Notes: a model not told the origin generated them from the letters alone. A stretch of DNA of 64,000 nucleotides from Anniella stebbinsi (GCA_029215795.1 JARDYH010000002.1:364214973-364278972); one strand, 5' to 3'; shown: positions 1 through 10,907, numbered from the stretch's first letter. Made by a program: numbers and translations.

Positions 1-69
1 GGATGTCCAAGGCAGAAAGGTGATCCCACCGGTCTATTCCAGGGGTTCCCAACCCTTTTGGGCTAGTGG

Positions 70-1090
70 TAGGGTGACCATATTTTGGAAAACAAAAAGG
101 AGGACAACATGGTTGGCCCCCAAGGGGGCATCCCCACCAACATGTCCGCCCCCAGGGGGCATATCCAGCACCGGGGGGGGGGGGGTTGCCCTCCTGAACA
201 TAGCCTTGGTCACATGTCTGATTTTACAGCACACAATTAAGACAAATCTGTTCTACATAACATCTTAATGTTAACATAACAAGTGAGACATTCAATGTAT
301 CTGAAATTAACTTCATTCCCTCCTACTTTTGTAGCTTTGGCTGTACTTTGTTGCTACACTCTGCATGACACATTCTCCCCTTCCCTCAAATATCTTTTCT
401 GATTGTATCCTCACTCCACTGCAAGTTGCTGCTTAAGAGGGTTTGCTGTTGGCTGGCCGGCCTTTTATTTTTTTTTATTTCTAAAGTTCAATTTCGTTTT
501 GAAACTTGCTAAAACTCAACAGATGAACAGATCTGCTTGAAACTTGGCATAGCTAAAGCCCTACTTAAGATCTATCATGTTGTCAAGTTTCATCTCCTTA
601 TCTTTAAAAATGATTTTTTTAAAAAAAAATAATTATAAAACTTCAATTTTTTTTTTAAAAAACCCTAAAAATCAATGGATGAATGGATATGCTTCAAACT
701 TGGCATGGATAAAGCCCTACTTAAGATTTATCATGATGCCAAGTTTCATCTCCTTATCTTTAAAAATGATTTTTAAAAAGAAAATAATAATTATAAAACT
801 TCATTTTTTAAAAAAAAATCCTAAAAATCAATGGATGAACGGATCTGCTTCAAACTTGGCATGGCTAAAGCCCTATGTAAGGGCTATTATATTGCTAAGT
901 TTCATCTCTTTATCTTTAAAAATGACAGAGCTGTAAGCATTTTTGTTAATTCCTATTGACTATAAAGTAGAGCTGCCCCTTGGTTGGAGGAGAATGGGAA
1001 AACCTGATTTTTTCCTTCAAATTTTATAATTTACCCCCTTCCCAGATTTGTTACCAAAAATCCTGACATGTCCCGTTTTTTCCTGACACC
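70..1090 (+). mobile_element. Satellite-bearing repeat, copy A
   Basis: Begins with TAGGGTGACCATATTTTGG and ends where the same start recurs at 1091, so copies A and B lie head to tail. The interior holds a CCAAGGGGGCA / CAGGGGGCAT motif block (about 115-185) and then three subunits of about 155 bp (near 519, 671 and 827). Each subunit carries GCTTCAAACTTGGCATGG or a close variant and ends in TCTTTAAAAATGA. The 3' part reads TTGTTACCAAAAATCCTGAC. The TAGGGTGACC start looks like a DNA-transposon terminus, but I cannot assign a superfamily. No coding capacity is seen. Confidence 0.6.
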
Positions 1091-1910
1091 TAGGGTGATC
1101 ATGTTTTGGAAACCAAAAAGGACAACCATATGGTTGGCTGCCAAGGGGGCACCCCCACCAACATGTCTGCCCCAGGGGGCATGTCCAGCACCAAGGGGGG
1201 GGTTGTCCACCTGAACATAGCCTTGGTCACATTTTGATCTGTGGACGCCTCACCTTGTGCTCCAGGTACCCGACCGCCCACCAAATCTGCAGCAGGAAAG
1301 GTGCCGGGCTTGCCCAGCACTTCTTAGCTAAAAACTCAAGATCCCCTTGATGCCAAAGGCTGAAACCGCTCAAGGTGGAAGATCCCAAAGAGGAGGTTTG
1401 ACAATCTGAAGATTGAAGGTTACGGCTCCAGTGTTTTGTTTTGTTTTAATTAATTTTAAAACCTCAATTTTTTAAAAAAGAATCCTAAAAATCAATGGAT
1501 GAACAGATGTGCTTGAAACTTGGCATGGCTAAAGCCCTACTTAAGAGCTATCATGGTGCCAAGTTTCATCTCCTCATCTTTAAAAATGATGTTATTTTAA
1601 AAATAAGAATTTTGAAACCTCAAATTTTAAAAATATTCAAAAAATCAATGGATGAACTGATTTGCTTCAAACTTGGCATAGCTAAAGCACTACGTAAGAA
1701 CTATCAAAGTGCCAAATTTCATCTTTTTATCTTTAAAAATGACAGATCTGTAAGCATATTTGTTAATTCCCATTGACTATAAAGTAGAGCTGCCCATTGG
1801 GGTGGGGGGAGGATGGGAAAAATCCAGATTTTTCGTCAAATTTCATAATTCCACCCCCTCTTCCCGGATTTGTTACCAAAAATCCTGACATGACCTGGTT
1901 TTTCCTGATA
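1091..1910 (+). mobile_element. Satellite-bearing repeat, copy B
   Basis: Second copy of the preceding repeat. It starts with TAGGGTGATCATGTTTTGG and has the same CCAAGGGGGCA block near 1140. It has two subunits of about 155 bp (near 1491 and 1645) instead of three, and ends near TTTTTCCTGATA. The difference in subunit number between copies A and B shows expansion or contraction of the internal satellite. Confidence 0.6.
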
Positions 1911-2267
1911 TTTGTTATATGGGACATGGCGGTTCCAGAGATACCAGTAAAAGTCAATTGCATAAAAGAACTAAACCCAACTCACTCAGGATTAAAACAT
2001 ACACAGAGACACCATTATCAATAGAGATGATGTAGATCCACCCTCTGGACATCAGATTGAGGGCATCCTCACAGAAATAATTCTGCTAATGATCTTAGCA
2101 CATGGCTGGATATGTAGAGGAAGAGGTACCCTTTACATACCATACTGGCTGGGAATTATGGGAGTTGAAGCCCAAAACATCCGGAGGGTGGTAGGTTGGG
2201 GCTAGACCTATCCAGGTATTCTTCAAGTGTGTGAATAAGTCTTCCATGTGTGTGTATGTGTTCCTTT

Positions 2268-2478
2268 TCCATCCTGGGTCAATGAAAGCTGCAGGAGCCC
2301 TTCCCTCTTTTGTCTCTGGTCACTCTCGTATAGCTCCTGCAGCTTTAACTCTTGTGATGAAGAGGGAATTTCACCAGGTGCCGCGTGCATACAAATGACA
2401 CCTGCTGAAATTCCCTTTTCCATACAACTGTTAAAGATACAGAAGCCCTGTCTTCCTTTTTATAAGGTCACCGTAGCA
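2268..2478. mobile_element. Foldback element, partial
   Basis: Member of a dimeric palindromic family in this window (see 2997-3315). It carries GATGAAGAGGGAATTTCACC, the CAGGTG..GCATACAAATGACA core and a terminal AAGGTCACC. The left arm is degraded. Confidence 0.6.
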
Positions 2479-2996
2479 TAGATCAACTGTATGCAATGGG
2501 ATTCCTCTTGCAGCCTATTTACCTAACGTAATTCTTTCTTTCCATGTCTTTGACCTTGGCAAATCCAGCTTGATATCGATAGCGGTGGCTGTGTTGGCTA
2601 CCACAGCAGGAGAGCTACACGACAGAGATTAAGTGATACCTTTTTATCAGGCCATCCTCTGCTTCTATCAAGCGTCAACATGACACGGAGCTCCATTAGG
2701 TAGGCCTAAACAGCTGAACAAAATTTATCCAGATTGCCTAATGAAGATTCCTGTGTAACCTGGAAGCTGGAAACACTCCCATAGAAGTGATGTGGTAAAA
2801 GATATCCCTCCTCCTCTCCTGTTTCTCTCCCTCCTTGACTTACCTCTGTGCCATTGGCTGGGATGTTCTCTGCTTTGGAACTGCCCTCCTCTTGAAAGGC
2901 CAAGGAGCTTCTTGCTTGATCTCTTCTCAAAAACACCTGTCCTTCCACCTTTTGACAAACCCTCTTCTGAACTTCCTTGGTCTCGCTATGTCTGCT
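2479..2996. other. No gene recognised
   Basis: Unique-looking AT/GC-balanced sequence. I see no conserved coding signature, RNA gene or repeat that I can name. Confidence 0.4.
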
Positions 2997-3315
2997 AGGG
3001 TGACCAGATAAAATCCAGGTCAGGGCTCATGTAACTTTAACAGTTGTAGAGAAAAGGGAATTTCAGCCACAGTCATTTGTATGCAATTAGTTCCTGGTGA
3101 AATTCCCTCTTCATCACAACAGTTAAAGTTGCAGACACTATACTAGAGTGACCATACACAAAAGAAGGCAGGGCCCCTGCAACTTTAACTGTTGTGATGA
3201 AGAGGGAATTTCACCAGGAACTAATTGCATACAAATGACACCAGCTGAAATTCCCTTTTCTCTACAACTGTTAAAGTTACATGAGCCCTGACCTGGATTT
3301 TATCTGGTCAGCCTA
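2997..3315. mobile_element. Foldback element, full length (GTGACC-ended)
   Basis: About 319 bp. The left end AGGGTGACCAGATAAAATCC matches the inverse of the right end GGATTTTATCTGGTCAGCCT. Each half also contains GGGAATTTCA and its complement, so the whole element folds on itself as two inverted arms of about 150 bp, with AGAGTGACCATA at the centre. It has no ORF and fits a non-autonomous DNA transposon. Confidence 0.7.
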
Positions 3316-3762
3316 ATGTCTGCACCTCCAGGCCCTGGTGCGATCCCACCTGCGTGGTTTCTGCTAACACCTGGTCCTTGTTCATGTGGATGAGAAAACA
3401 GACGTTGGAGAAGAGGCATTTTGTACTGCCAATGAGCATTCCGGGAGACGGAGGTTTTACATCGCATTACAAAACCGTCTGTAGCAAGATCCAGCCTTTT
3501 AGCCTTAAAGGAGAATGTGCCATGATCCACTTAACCCACTTTGTAAAGCCTGTGGGCGTGGACTGTGTCTGTACAACACAAAGCAGAACCTCAGGACCAT
3601 GGGCCAAATGCAGCCCACCTGATGTCCCAACCTGGCCCTCTCAGGTTTCCCAGAAAGCCATACCTTTCCCCTGCTCACCTTTCCCCAGCTGCTGGTTGTT
3701 TGGTAGTATCTTAAGTTCTGGGTAGTTTTCCCCCTTCTAAAAGTTTGAAAGGCCTCTCCAAA
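3316..3762. other. No gene recognised
   Basis: Open frames here have no recognisable domain, and I see no splice-bounded exon that I would defend. Confidence 0.35.
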
Positions 3763-4115
3763 TGTATTTATTTATTTATTACATTTATATACTGCCCCAT
3801 AGCCGAAGCTCTCTGGGCAGTTTACCAAAATAAAAAAATAGAACATTTAAAAACCAATATACAAAATTTTAAAACCATAAAAGCCTAAAAACAAACTACA
3901 TATCATTTAAAACTGTCCAGGGGTCAGTTAAAAAAAAAGAGAAAAAAAAAGCTTAACCTGGTGCCAAAAAGGTAACAATGCTGTCTCCAGGCGAGCCTCA
4001 TTGGGAAGATCGTTCCACAATTGGGAAGCCACCACTGAACAGGCCCTCTCCCTTGTTGCCATCCTCCAAAGGCTTCATTACTGGCAGGAAGAGCTTTAAG
4101 GGAAACCCACATTGG
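3763..4115 (-). mobile_element. L2-type LINE 3' end
   Basis: Starts with the tail (TTTA)n in reverse orientation, followed by CATAGCCGAAGCTCTCTGGG (the inverse of the L2 3' UTR end). It continues into a degraded C-terminal coding part in which GGTGCCAAAAAGGTAACAATG and TTCCACAATTGGGAAGCC encode the FWHQVK and QLWND-type region on the minus strand. Confidence 0.75.
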
Positions 4116-4559
4116 TATTTTTTTGGCTCCACCCCTTTTTGGCCCCACCCCTCATGTGGCTCCAAAGACTTCCTCCAAAATCGAATTCAGCGTTGGGCTG
4201 AAAGACATTTGACACACCTGAGGCACACTTTGGGGTTTCAAGTTTTTACTGATCGTAGCATATTGGGGTGAAAGGACCTGCCCCACGGACTGCTGAAAAG
4301 CAAGACTGTCACTCCACCAGCCCCTGCAGATCTACCTATACCGGTCTATTCCCAGCATCCCAAGCTGGCTAATGTCCATATTGGCTGGGGATGAATGTAT
4401 TTGTAGTCCAATACATCTGGAAGGCACCAGCAGGGCCTGTCCTACCATTAGACAAAGCGAGGCAGCCGCCTCAGGTAGCAGATGTACAAAATTATGCATT
4501 GTGGAGACAGAGGAGAGGGAGACATTTTTCTCCCTCCCTCATAATACTAGAACCCAAGG

Positions 4560-4888
4560 GGGTCCTCCCATGAGAGACAGATCAAAGGATGGACTTCTTC
4601 ACACGGCACATAAACTACGGGAGTCACTTCCACGAGATGTTGGGATGTTCACCAATCTGGATGATTTTAAAAGGGGGTTGGATAAATTCCTGGAGGAGAA
4701 GGCTATCAAAGACTAAGTCCTGATGGCTATATGCTGCCTCCAGCAACAGAGGCAGTATGCCTATGTGCTCCATTGCTGGGGAACATGTGTGGGAGGGTGT
4801 TGTTGCACTCGTGTCCTGCTTGTGGGTTCCTGGTCAACAGCTGGCTGGTCACTATGTCAACAGAGTACTGGACTAGATAGAACTCTGG
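4560..4888 (+). mobile_element. CR1 LINE 3' end (subfamily with TGCTGTTGCAC tail)
   Basis: The coding remnant reads as a protein ending ...GLLHTAHKLRESLPRD, then LDDFKRGLDKFLEEKAIKD, the usual CR1 ORF2 C-terminus. It is followed by a 3' UTR with GGGAGGGTGTTGTTGCACT and ACTGGACTAGATAGAAC. The same subfamily recurs at 59235-59518 (+) and 54683-55145 (-). Confidence 0.75.
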
Positions 4889-5066
4889 GCCTCATCTACA
4901 CCAAACAGGATACTGCACTATTAAAGTGGCATGAAAGCGGTATAGAAGAGGCAGGAGCCACACGACTGCTTTATAGCGGTATTGAAGTGCACTGACAACT
5001 GTTGGGGCCCATAAGACACAGACCATATGCCGCTTTCATACCGCTATATCCTGCTTGTGTAGATGA
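4889..5066. mobile_element. Short inverted-repeat element (MITE)
   Basis: About 175 bp bounded by CATCTACACCAAACAGGATA on the left and ATCCTGCTTGTGTAGATG on the right, which are imperfect inverted repeats. Inner palindromic parts (AAAGCGGTAT / ATACCGCTATA) extend the fold. It lies directly after the CR1 3' end. Superfamily not assigned. Confidence 0.6.
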
Positions 5067-5082
5067 TGATGGTGATGAAGAT

Positions 5083-5545
5083 TTATTACATATACCCCCC
5101 CCCCCCCCCATAGCCGAAGCTCTCTGGGCGGTTTACAAAAATTAACAGATTGAACATTAGAAGTCAACATACAAAATTTTAAAAACATAAAACATAAAAA
5201 CAATGAACATTTCAAACATTTTAAACTTTAAGCCAGGCCAAAAATTCTCTTAAAAGCCTCAACTTAAGCTGTTAAAAACGCCTGGGAGAAAATAAAAGTC
5301 TTGACCTGGCACCAAAAAAATAACAATGTTGGCGCCAGGCAGGCCTTATCGTGGAGATCATTCCATAATTGGTGGGCCACCACAGAGAAGGCCCTCTCCC
5401 TTGTTGTCATCCTCTGAGCTTCCCTCGGAGTAGGCACCCGGAGGAGGACCTTAGGTGTTGAGCATCGTGTACAGGTAGGTTTGTGTCGGGAGAGGCGTTC
5501 CGTCAGGTATTGTGGTCCCAAGCTGTGTAAGACCCTGGTCTGATG
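5083..5545 (-). mobile_element. L2-type LINE 3' end
   Basis: A C-run at 5094-5110 has replaced part of the tail. CATAGCCGAAGCTCTCTGGG follows, then a minus-strand C-terminal ORF remnant (5264-5521) reading ...GPQYLTERLSRHKP, VPTPREAQRMTTRERAFSVV and HQLWNDLHDKACL, typical of L2 ORF2 ends. Confidence 0.8.
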
Positions 5546-6249
5546 CAGCAGGGCTCTTCTGATGTTAAGTTCTTAGATGCTGGAGAATTAAGATAGCTGC
5601 AGTGAGACGTTGGACAACGGAGTCCTCCCCTGAACCCCTTAAACTAGTCTGTTGCGCACAGGTGCAGTGGAAGAAGCTGACCCAGCATTGAAGTGAGTTT
5701 CAATTGCCAGTCCATTTGCCTTTTGTACCTGGAATGGGTGGGGACACCCTCTTTCCCCTTTGCCTCAGGCAGCAAAAGGTCTTTGGCCAGCCTTGGGGAC
5801 CAATTTGAGGAAAGATGACCTACGATGTACAGACCAGAACGAGGTGTCACAAACAGGGAGCCGACGCAACGCACAAAGCACTTGCAGAGCAAAAACGCCG
5901 CGACGACTCGCACAAGTGAGCCAAGTGACACGTGATATACACACGGAGGAATTTAGTGGGCGATCTGCCCTGGGGAGATTTTCCTCTCCCACTCCAAATA
6001 TGGTGATGAGTCGGATCCAGAGCACAACCAAAAACATACTACTGCCACTGCTGGATAACAGCAGATGTCTTCCTAATCCAGCTCTCTGAACCTTCCCAAC
6101 CAGAAGCCTCAGCAGAGCAGGAAGAAGGATGAGGAAGGCCAGAAACGGCCTCCCTCCAGCTCAGGTTGCTTCTCCATCCATCCCGGGATTGGCTACACTG
6201 ACCGGCAGCGAATCTCCAGGGTCTCTGGGGGAGAAAAACCTTCCCCCTC
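5546..6249. other. No gene recognised
   Basis: CpG-containing stretch at 5880-5960 with several overlapping open frames on both strands, none with a recognisable domain. Function unknown. Confidence 0.35.
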
Positions 6250-6345
6250 CGACTCACCCACTCACCCACTCACGTAAGATTGAAACCGGGACCTTCCACA
6301 TGAAAAGCACACGCTCTACCGCTGTGCTATGGTCCCTCCTTTCTT
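6250..6345 (-). mobile_element. tRNA-derived SINE head, fragment
   Basis: On the minus strand this reads as a tRNA-like module with a B-box-like GGTCCCGGTTTCAATC and an A-box-like CATAGCACAGCGGTAGAGCG. The tail is missing. Confidence 0.5.
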
Positions 6346-6678
6346 TTCCAAGCTGATCAATTACATCTCCATAAATCTGCACGTGATTAAAACCACGGTT
6401 TTAGAAAGGGGAAAAAAGCAGGATTTGCTTTTAGGTGATGAACACCTGTGTTACAGGAGGCCCCTCCTTACAACGGGTGTTCCTTCTTTTATGCCAGTTA
6501 CAGGTTTTATGACATAATTGCTTTTCATTTATGTATTACATTTTTATTCCACCTTTTTTTTCCCTTCATGGAATTCAAAGTGATACTTGGGCTCTCCCAG
6601 GGCTCTCCCCTCCCAAGCACTGATTGGGACCAGGCCTTCAGACTATGCTGCTTCCCCATGCATGCTTAAAGTCTCACT

Positions 6679-7170
6679 GGCTGGTTTCGCACGGCACATT
6701 AGGCAACGGAGTGGGGGGGGGGGAAGCAACTGTCAGTGTGGAGGGTTACACACCATGCGCACACAACTGACGGTATGCTATCCCGCCCAAATCAGCAACA
6801 GAGGGAAACAACGGGCTTGCATGTTGTTGATCCCAAACTCCATTGTTTGAAGTGTTGTCCAAAACCAAACCCCCTCCCCTCTCTCCGTGCACTATTCCAT
6901 ATGCGCATAGAGTTCTGCCTGCCGGAACAGCCGAAAACCCCCAGCTGCTCCGATACAGCCAGCAGAATGTACGGTACATGTTGGGATATGGCTGGAGGAA
7001 GGAGGGGGTGGGAGGGAGGGAGGAGACACTGCAGCCCAGATGGCCGCTGGAACTTTCAGCCGCTCAACGGACGGAGTAGCAACGTGTCGTGTGGGGAGCG
7101 CCGCCTACCTAATGCATGGTCAGTACGCTATCTCCCCCTCCGTTGCCTAATATGTTGTGCGAAACCAGCC
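6679..7170. mobile_element. Harbinger-like inverted-repeat element, 492 bp
   Basis: The left end GGCTGGTTTCGCAC and the inverse of the right end GTGCGAAACCAGCC match. The inverted repeat extends over 33 bp with 3 mismatches (to AGGCAACGGAG / CTCCGTTGCCT). There is no transposase ORF. The GGC-initial termini resemble PIF/Harbinger, but no clean 3 bp target duplication is visible. Confidence 0.65.
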
Positions 7171-7424
7171 TCTCTCTCTCTCTCTCCCTGTAGCATTTTA
7201 AAAATGTGTTGCCTGATTAACTGTTGATGCCTTTTAAGCCAATTAAAATATTTTAAGCTAATTAAAAAGTTTATTTTAATCGATTAATCTAACTAATTAA
7301 AGATTGTAACCCGAGGACAAATGGAACTGCCACCCCCAGGAATTGCTTCAGACCAGGCATGGATACGGAAATGCGTCCTGCCTCTGAGCCCAGAGGTTAC
7401 ACTGAGCCAGCCAGCCATTCATTC

Positions 7425-7480
7425 ATTCCCTTTCCATACCACCCATCGTCAAAGCTCTCTGGGTGGATTACAAAGACCCA
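7425..7480 (-). mobile_element. L2-type LINE tail fragment
   Basis: CATACCACCCATCGTCAAAG and CTCTCTGGGTGGATTACAAA match the inverse L2 tail seen elsewhere in the window. Confidence 0.5.
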
Positions 7481-7639
7481 TCCCTTTGATAGGCCTCTGC
7501 AATTCCAATCTAATCCTTTTTTAAAAGCCCCCCACCCTCATGATGGAAGCCATCACGGCATCGTATAGGGCATCACATCCCAGAATGCCTTCCCCCAGCC
7601 CCGGGAAACATTTCTTGAGCAGGCTCAAATTCACAGCAG

Positions 7640-7785
7640 CACCCAGGATGCAGCCTTCCCTAACTTGGTGTCCTCGGGTTGTGCCGCAACTACAACTCTC
7701 ATGTGGCTACTTGCTATGCTGCTGACCGGGGTTGATGGGAGTTATAGTCCCAGCCGTTCCAGAGGGTGCCAGGATGGGGGAGTGT
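7640..7785. mobile_element. ACTACAACTC foldback element
   Basis: Left half CTTGGTGTCCTCGGGTTGTG and ACTACAACTCTCATG; right half GTTGATGGGAGTTATAGTCC and AGAGGGTGCCAGGA. This is the small palindromic family present at least a dozen times in the window. Confidence 0.6.
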
Positions 7786-9089
7786 GGGTTGTGTCTCCAC
7801 TGGGAAAATGGCCTGTCTGTCTGGGCCCGACCCCGGGCGGTCCCTCGCAGAAGCCTTTCTGGCCTCCTCTCCCTGTACTTTCCCTCTGGTCATGTACATT
7901 TGCCGCCCCCATGCCTTACATGGTCAAAACTGCCTTCAGGGGAACATAGGAATTTGGGATCCTGACGTCAGCCTGAAGCCAGTGCTTTGGGTAAAGTCCA
8001 GGAGGAGGTTCAAAGGGGGCCGGGGAGAGGAAGGGTGGGGAGGCATTAGCCCAAGAGCAGAAGCTCAAGCAAAAGTTTCACTTTTTCTTTGGGGGGTTGT
8101 TCTGGAGCCCCCTCCTTGTGGTTCTGCCTGCTGTGCGTGGATTCACCTGGTGGGAAGGGACAGAAGCCAGGTAAGGTGCGTGGACGTGAGGTGTGGCGGG
8201 AGATGGGGGGCTCCAGGAGGGCAGGCCAGGCCAGGCCAGGCCAGGCCAGGAGGAGCCAAGAGAGCAAGGGCCAGGACACCTAGGAGAATGGAGGAATAAT
8301 CCAGGAGGAGGAATGCAAAGTTAAAGAGTGAAAGAGCAGGAGAGAGGAAAAGGATTAGGAGGGCTTGAAAAGAAGAAAGGAGGGCATGGCAGACCATGGC
8401 TGAGGCAGGAACGGGAGAGAAGGCTGGAGGGGCGAATGAATGGGAACGAGAAATGGCATTGCTAAATCGCTTCTCAGATTTGGCAGTGCCTTAAAGGACT
8501 GCCAGGTAAGCAGAGATCTAACTTTCTGTTATTGCCCCGCAGTACCATGAGGTTGCTTTTCAGACTATCCAAAACAAAAAGGTAGTTTTCTGCCCCAAGG
8601 AGCTTACAATCTACGGACAGCAAGGGGGCAGGGTGGGGAGGAAGGGCCCAGGAGAGGAAGGGACAGAATGAGAAAGGCAATGGTAACAAGGGGTAAATAT
8701 GAGTACACATAGTCACAGGGGCTTAGGTTTCTTTCATAAGTTTACTTTATCCCAGATGGGAACAGGGGCGGGCAGGGCATTAAGAAAGAGCTTGGCATGC
8801 CTGCAGCTTCATGCCTGTGAAGAAGCACAGCTGCACCGGTTGGGCTTCTTCCTTTCATACATGGATGAAACGCATGAGACCCACTGGAGTAAAATAATGG
8901 GGAAAGAAGGCGAGGTGGGGCGGGGGAAAGATAAAGCAAGAAAAAAAGAAAGGAAGTTGGGAGCAGAAGAAGGAACGTGGAAAGTAATAAAAGAGAAACA
9001 TGAGAAGGATGGAGAGACAGGTGAGTTAACAGGGAGGAAGTAGGAGAGAAGCAGGTGGAAAAGAGAATAGGATGAAAGTGAGGCTGTGG
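7786..9089. other. No gene recognised; purine-rich stretch
   Basis: Mostly unique sequence, purine-rich on the + strand from 8180 to 9060. Holds a CCAGG pentamer repeat (8218-8253) and one strong-looking splice donor (AGCCAG|GTAAGG near 8168) with no supporting conserved reading frame. Most open frames here begin at non-ATG codons. Confidence 0.35.
8218..8253. repeat. (CCAGG)n microsatellite
   Basis: Five to six tandem GGCCA/CCAGG pentamers within a purine-rich region. Confidence 0.8.
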
Positions 9090-10146
9090 ATGTGCTGAAC
9101 CGGTGCCTGGCTTGCGACAATGGACTGGATGAGGGCTAACAAACTGAAACTCAATCCAGACAAGACTGAGATGCTGTTAGTGGGGGGGTCCGCTGACCGG
9201 ATGGAGGGTCTTCAACCTGTTCTGGATGGGGTTGCACTCCCCTTGAAGGAGCAGGTTCGTAGCTTGGGGGTTCTCCTAGAACCATCTCTGTCACTTGAGG
9301 CGCAGCTGGCCTCAGTGGCACGGAGTGCCTTCTACCAACTTCGGGTGGTGGCCCAGCTACGCCCCTATCTGAACAGGGATAACCTGTCTTCAGTTGTCCA
9401 TGCTCCGGTAACCTCCAAGTTAGATTGCTGCAATGCCCTCTATGTGGGGCTGCCTTGAAGATGGTTCAAAACCTGCAGCTTGTGCAAAATGCAGCAGCCA
9501 GATTGATAACTGGGACCAGAAGATTCGAGCATATAAGACCTACTCTGGCCCTCTTGCATTGGCTGCCTGTACATTTCCAAGCTCGAGTCAAGGTGCTGGT
9601 TTTAACCTTACACGGCTTGGGACCACAATACCTGACGCCTCTCCCGACATGAACCTACCCGTACACTACGTTCAACATCTAAGGCCCTCTTCTGGGTGCC
9701 TACTCCGAGGGAAGCTCGGAAGTTGGTAACAAGGGAGAGGGCCTTTTCAGTGGTGGCCCCCCAACTGTGGAACGATCTCCTCGATGAGGCTCGCCTGGTG
9801 TCAACACTGACATCTTTTTGGCACCAGGTCAAGACTTTTCTCCCAGACATTTAACAGCATATGAGTGTGCTTTTTTTTAACTGACCCCTGGATAGTTGAT
9901 ATGTAGTCTGTTTTTATACTTTTTATGGTTTTAAATTTTGTATATTGGTTTTTAAATGTTCAATGTTTTTAATCTTTGTAAACTGCCTGGAGAGCTTTTG
10001 CTATGGGGTGGTGTAGAAATGTAAGTCGAATTTTAACAATGTATTAGTTTTTATTTGTTTTTAATCAGTTTTATGTATTTTATACCATTTGCTTTTAATG
10101 TTGTTCCCTGCCTCGATCCAGAGCGAGAGGCTGGTAAGAAATAAAT
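9090..10146 (+). mobile_element. L2-type LINE, 3' third with ORF2 C-terminus and 3' UTR
   Basis: Coding remnant followed by a 3' UTR containing TTTTAAATTTTGTATATTGG and GTAAACTGCCTGGAGAGC. A second LINE tail (TTGTTCCCTGCCTCGATCC, 10030-10146) then ends in AATAAATA. The doubled tail suggests a hybrid of two related LINE 3' ends, or an insertion of one into the other. The opposite-strand form of the second tail recurs at 43251-43400. Confidence 0.85.
9120..9853 (+). pseudogene. L2 LINE ORF2 C-terminal remnant, frameshifted
   Basis: Three pieces in different frames. The first (9120-9458) reads MDWMRANKLKLNPDKTEMLL, then SLGVLLEPSLSLEAQLASVA and SKLDCCNALYVGLP, the region C-terminal to the RT palm in L2/CR1-clade LINEs. 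The second (about 9450-9652) reads LQLVQNAAARLITGTRRFEH and LHWLPVHFQARVKVLVLT. A third (about 9670-9853) reads VPTPREARKL, ERAFSVVAPQLWNDLLDEAR and FWHQVKTFLPDI, then stops. The residues usually found between LVLT and LHGLGPQYL are missing. The RT catalytic core is absent (5' truncated), so this is a dead copy. Confidence 0.85.
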
Positions 10147-10172
10147 ATCATCATCATCATCATCATCATCAT
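10147..10172. repeat. (ATC)n microsatellite
   Basis: Tandem ATC directly after the LINE tail, probably seeded from it. Confidence 0.9.
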
Positions 10173-10357
10173 CTGAAAGATGGTAGAAGAGAGGTGAGAG
10201 AAAGAATAAAAAGTGAAAGGCAAAACAAGAGAAATGGAAGGAAGGAGGTCATATGATGGCAGGAAGAAGAGAAGGAGAATAAAGGGGTGAAAATAAATAT
10301 AAAGCGGTGCAGAATGAAGGTAGCAGAGATCAACTGAAGAGTGGACAGGGATACTAT

Positions 10358-10433
10358 AAGGTGGATTTCTGCATTGAGCAGGGGGTTGGACTGGATGGCC
10401 TTATAGGCCCCTTCCAACTCTACCATTCTATGA
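10358..10433 (+). mobile_element. CR1 LINE extreme 3' end
   Basis: TGCATTGAGCAGGGGGTTGG, then GGCCCCTTCCAACTCTACCA and ATTCTATGA, the CR1 3' terminus seen in many copies in this window. Confidence 0.85.
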
Positions 10434-10664
10434 ACGGAGCAGAGATCTATCCGTGACCCCCAAGGGTGTCTTGGGTGGGAAATGGAGAAGATGAAGGAGA
10501 TCTGGAGGGGGGACGGAACCATAATCTGTGCATACACTCCATTGAAAGAAGTTGAGCAAGAAGCAACTGCAATGGACTGCGCCCCGTGCCGCCCATTCCC
10601 AATTCGAATGCATTTAATATTCATTTGATTTAGACCCTGCCATTCAATCCAGCTTTTCTTGCAT

Positions 10665-10878
10665 ACTGGGAGTGTCGGACTGGGCATCGGGAGACCCGGG
10701 TTCAAGTCCCCACTCAACCCTGAAGCTCACTGGCTGACTTTGAGCCCGTCACCAAAGCTTCACCTACCTCAGAGGGTTGTTGTGAGGATAAAATGGAGAG
10801 AAGGGCACTGTAAGCTGCCTCGGGATCCTTGCAAGAGGGAAAGAAAGGCAGGCTATTAATGTAATAATTAATAATTAA
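10665..10878 (+). mobile_element. tRNA-derived SINE with MIR-like core
   Basis: GTGTCGGACTGGGCATCGGG and the B box GGTTCAAGTCC are followed by a MIR-like core (CTACCTCAGAGGGTTGTTGT, GAGGATAAAATGGAGAG) and an AT-rich tail. Other copies lie at 26288, 34281 and 40731 (+) and 41769 (-). Confidence 0.75.
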
Positions 10879-10907
10879 CACAAGGGTGCCTCTTCCCCCC
10901 CCCCCCC

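Noticed and set aside
6250..6345. Possible tRNA gene
   Set aside because: A and B box-like parts are present, but the cloverleaf is not convincing and the sequence matches the SINE heads elsewhere in the window.
10169..10717. 182-codon minus-strand frame
   Set aside because: Covers a CR1 end and part of a SINE, in the wrong sense for either to be coding.
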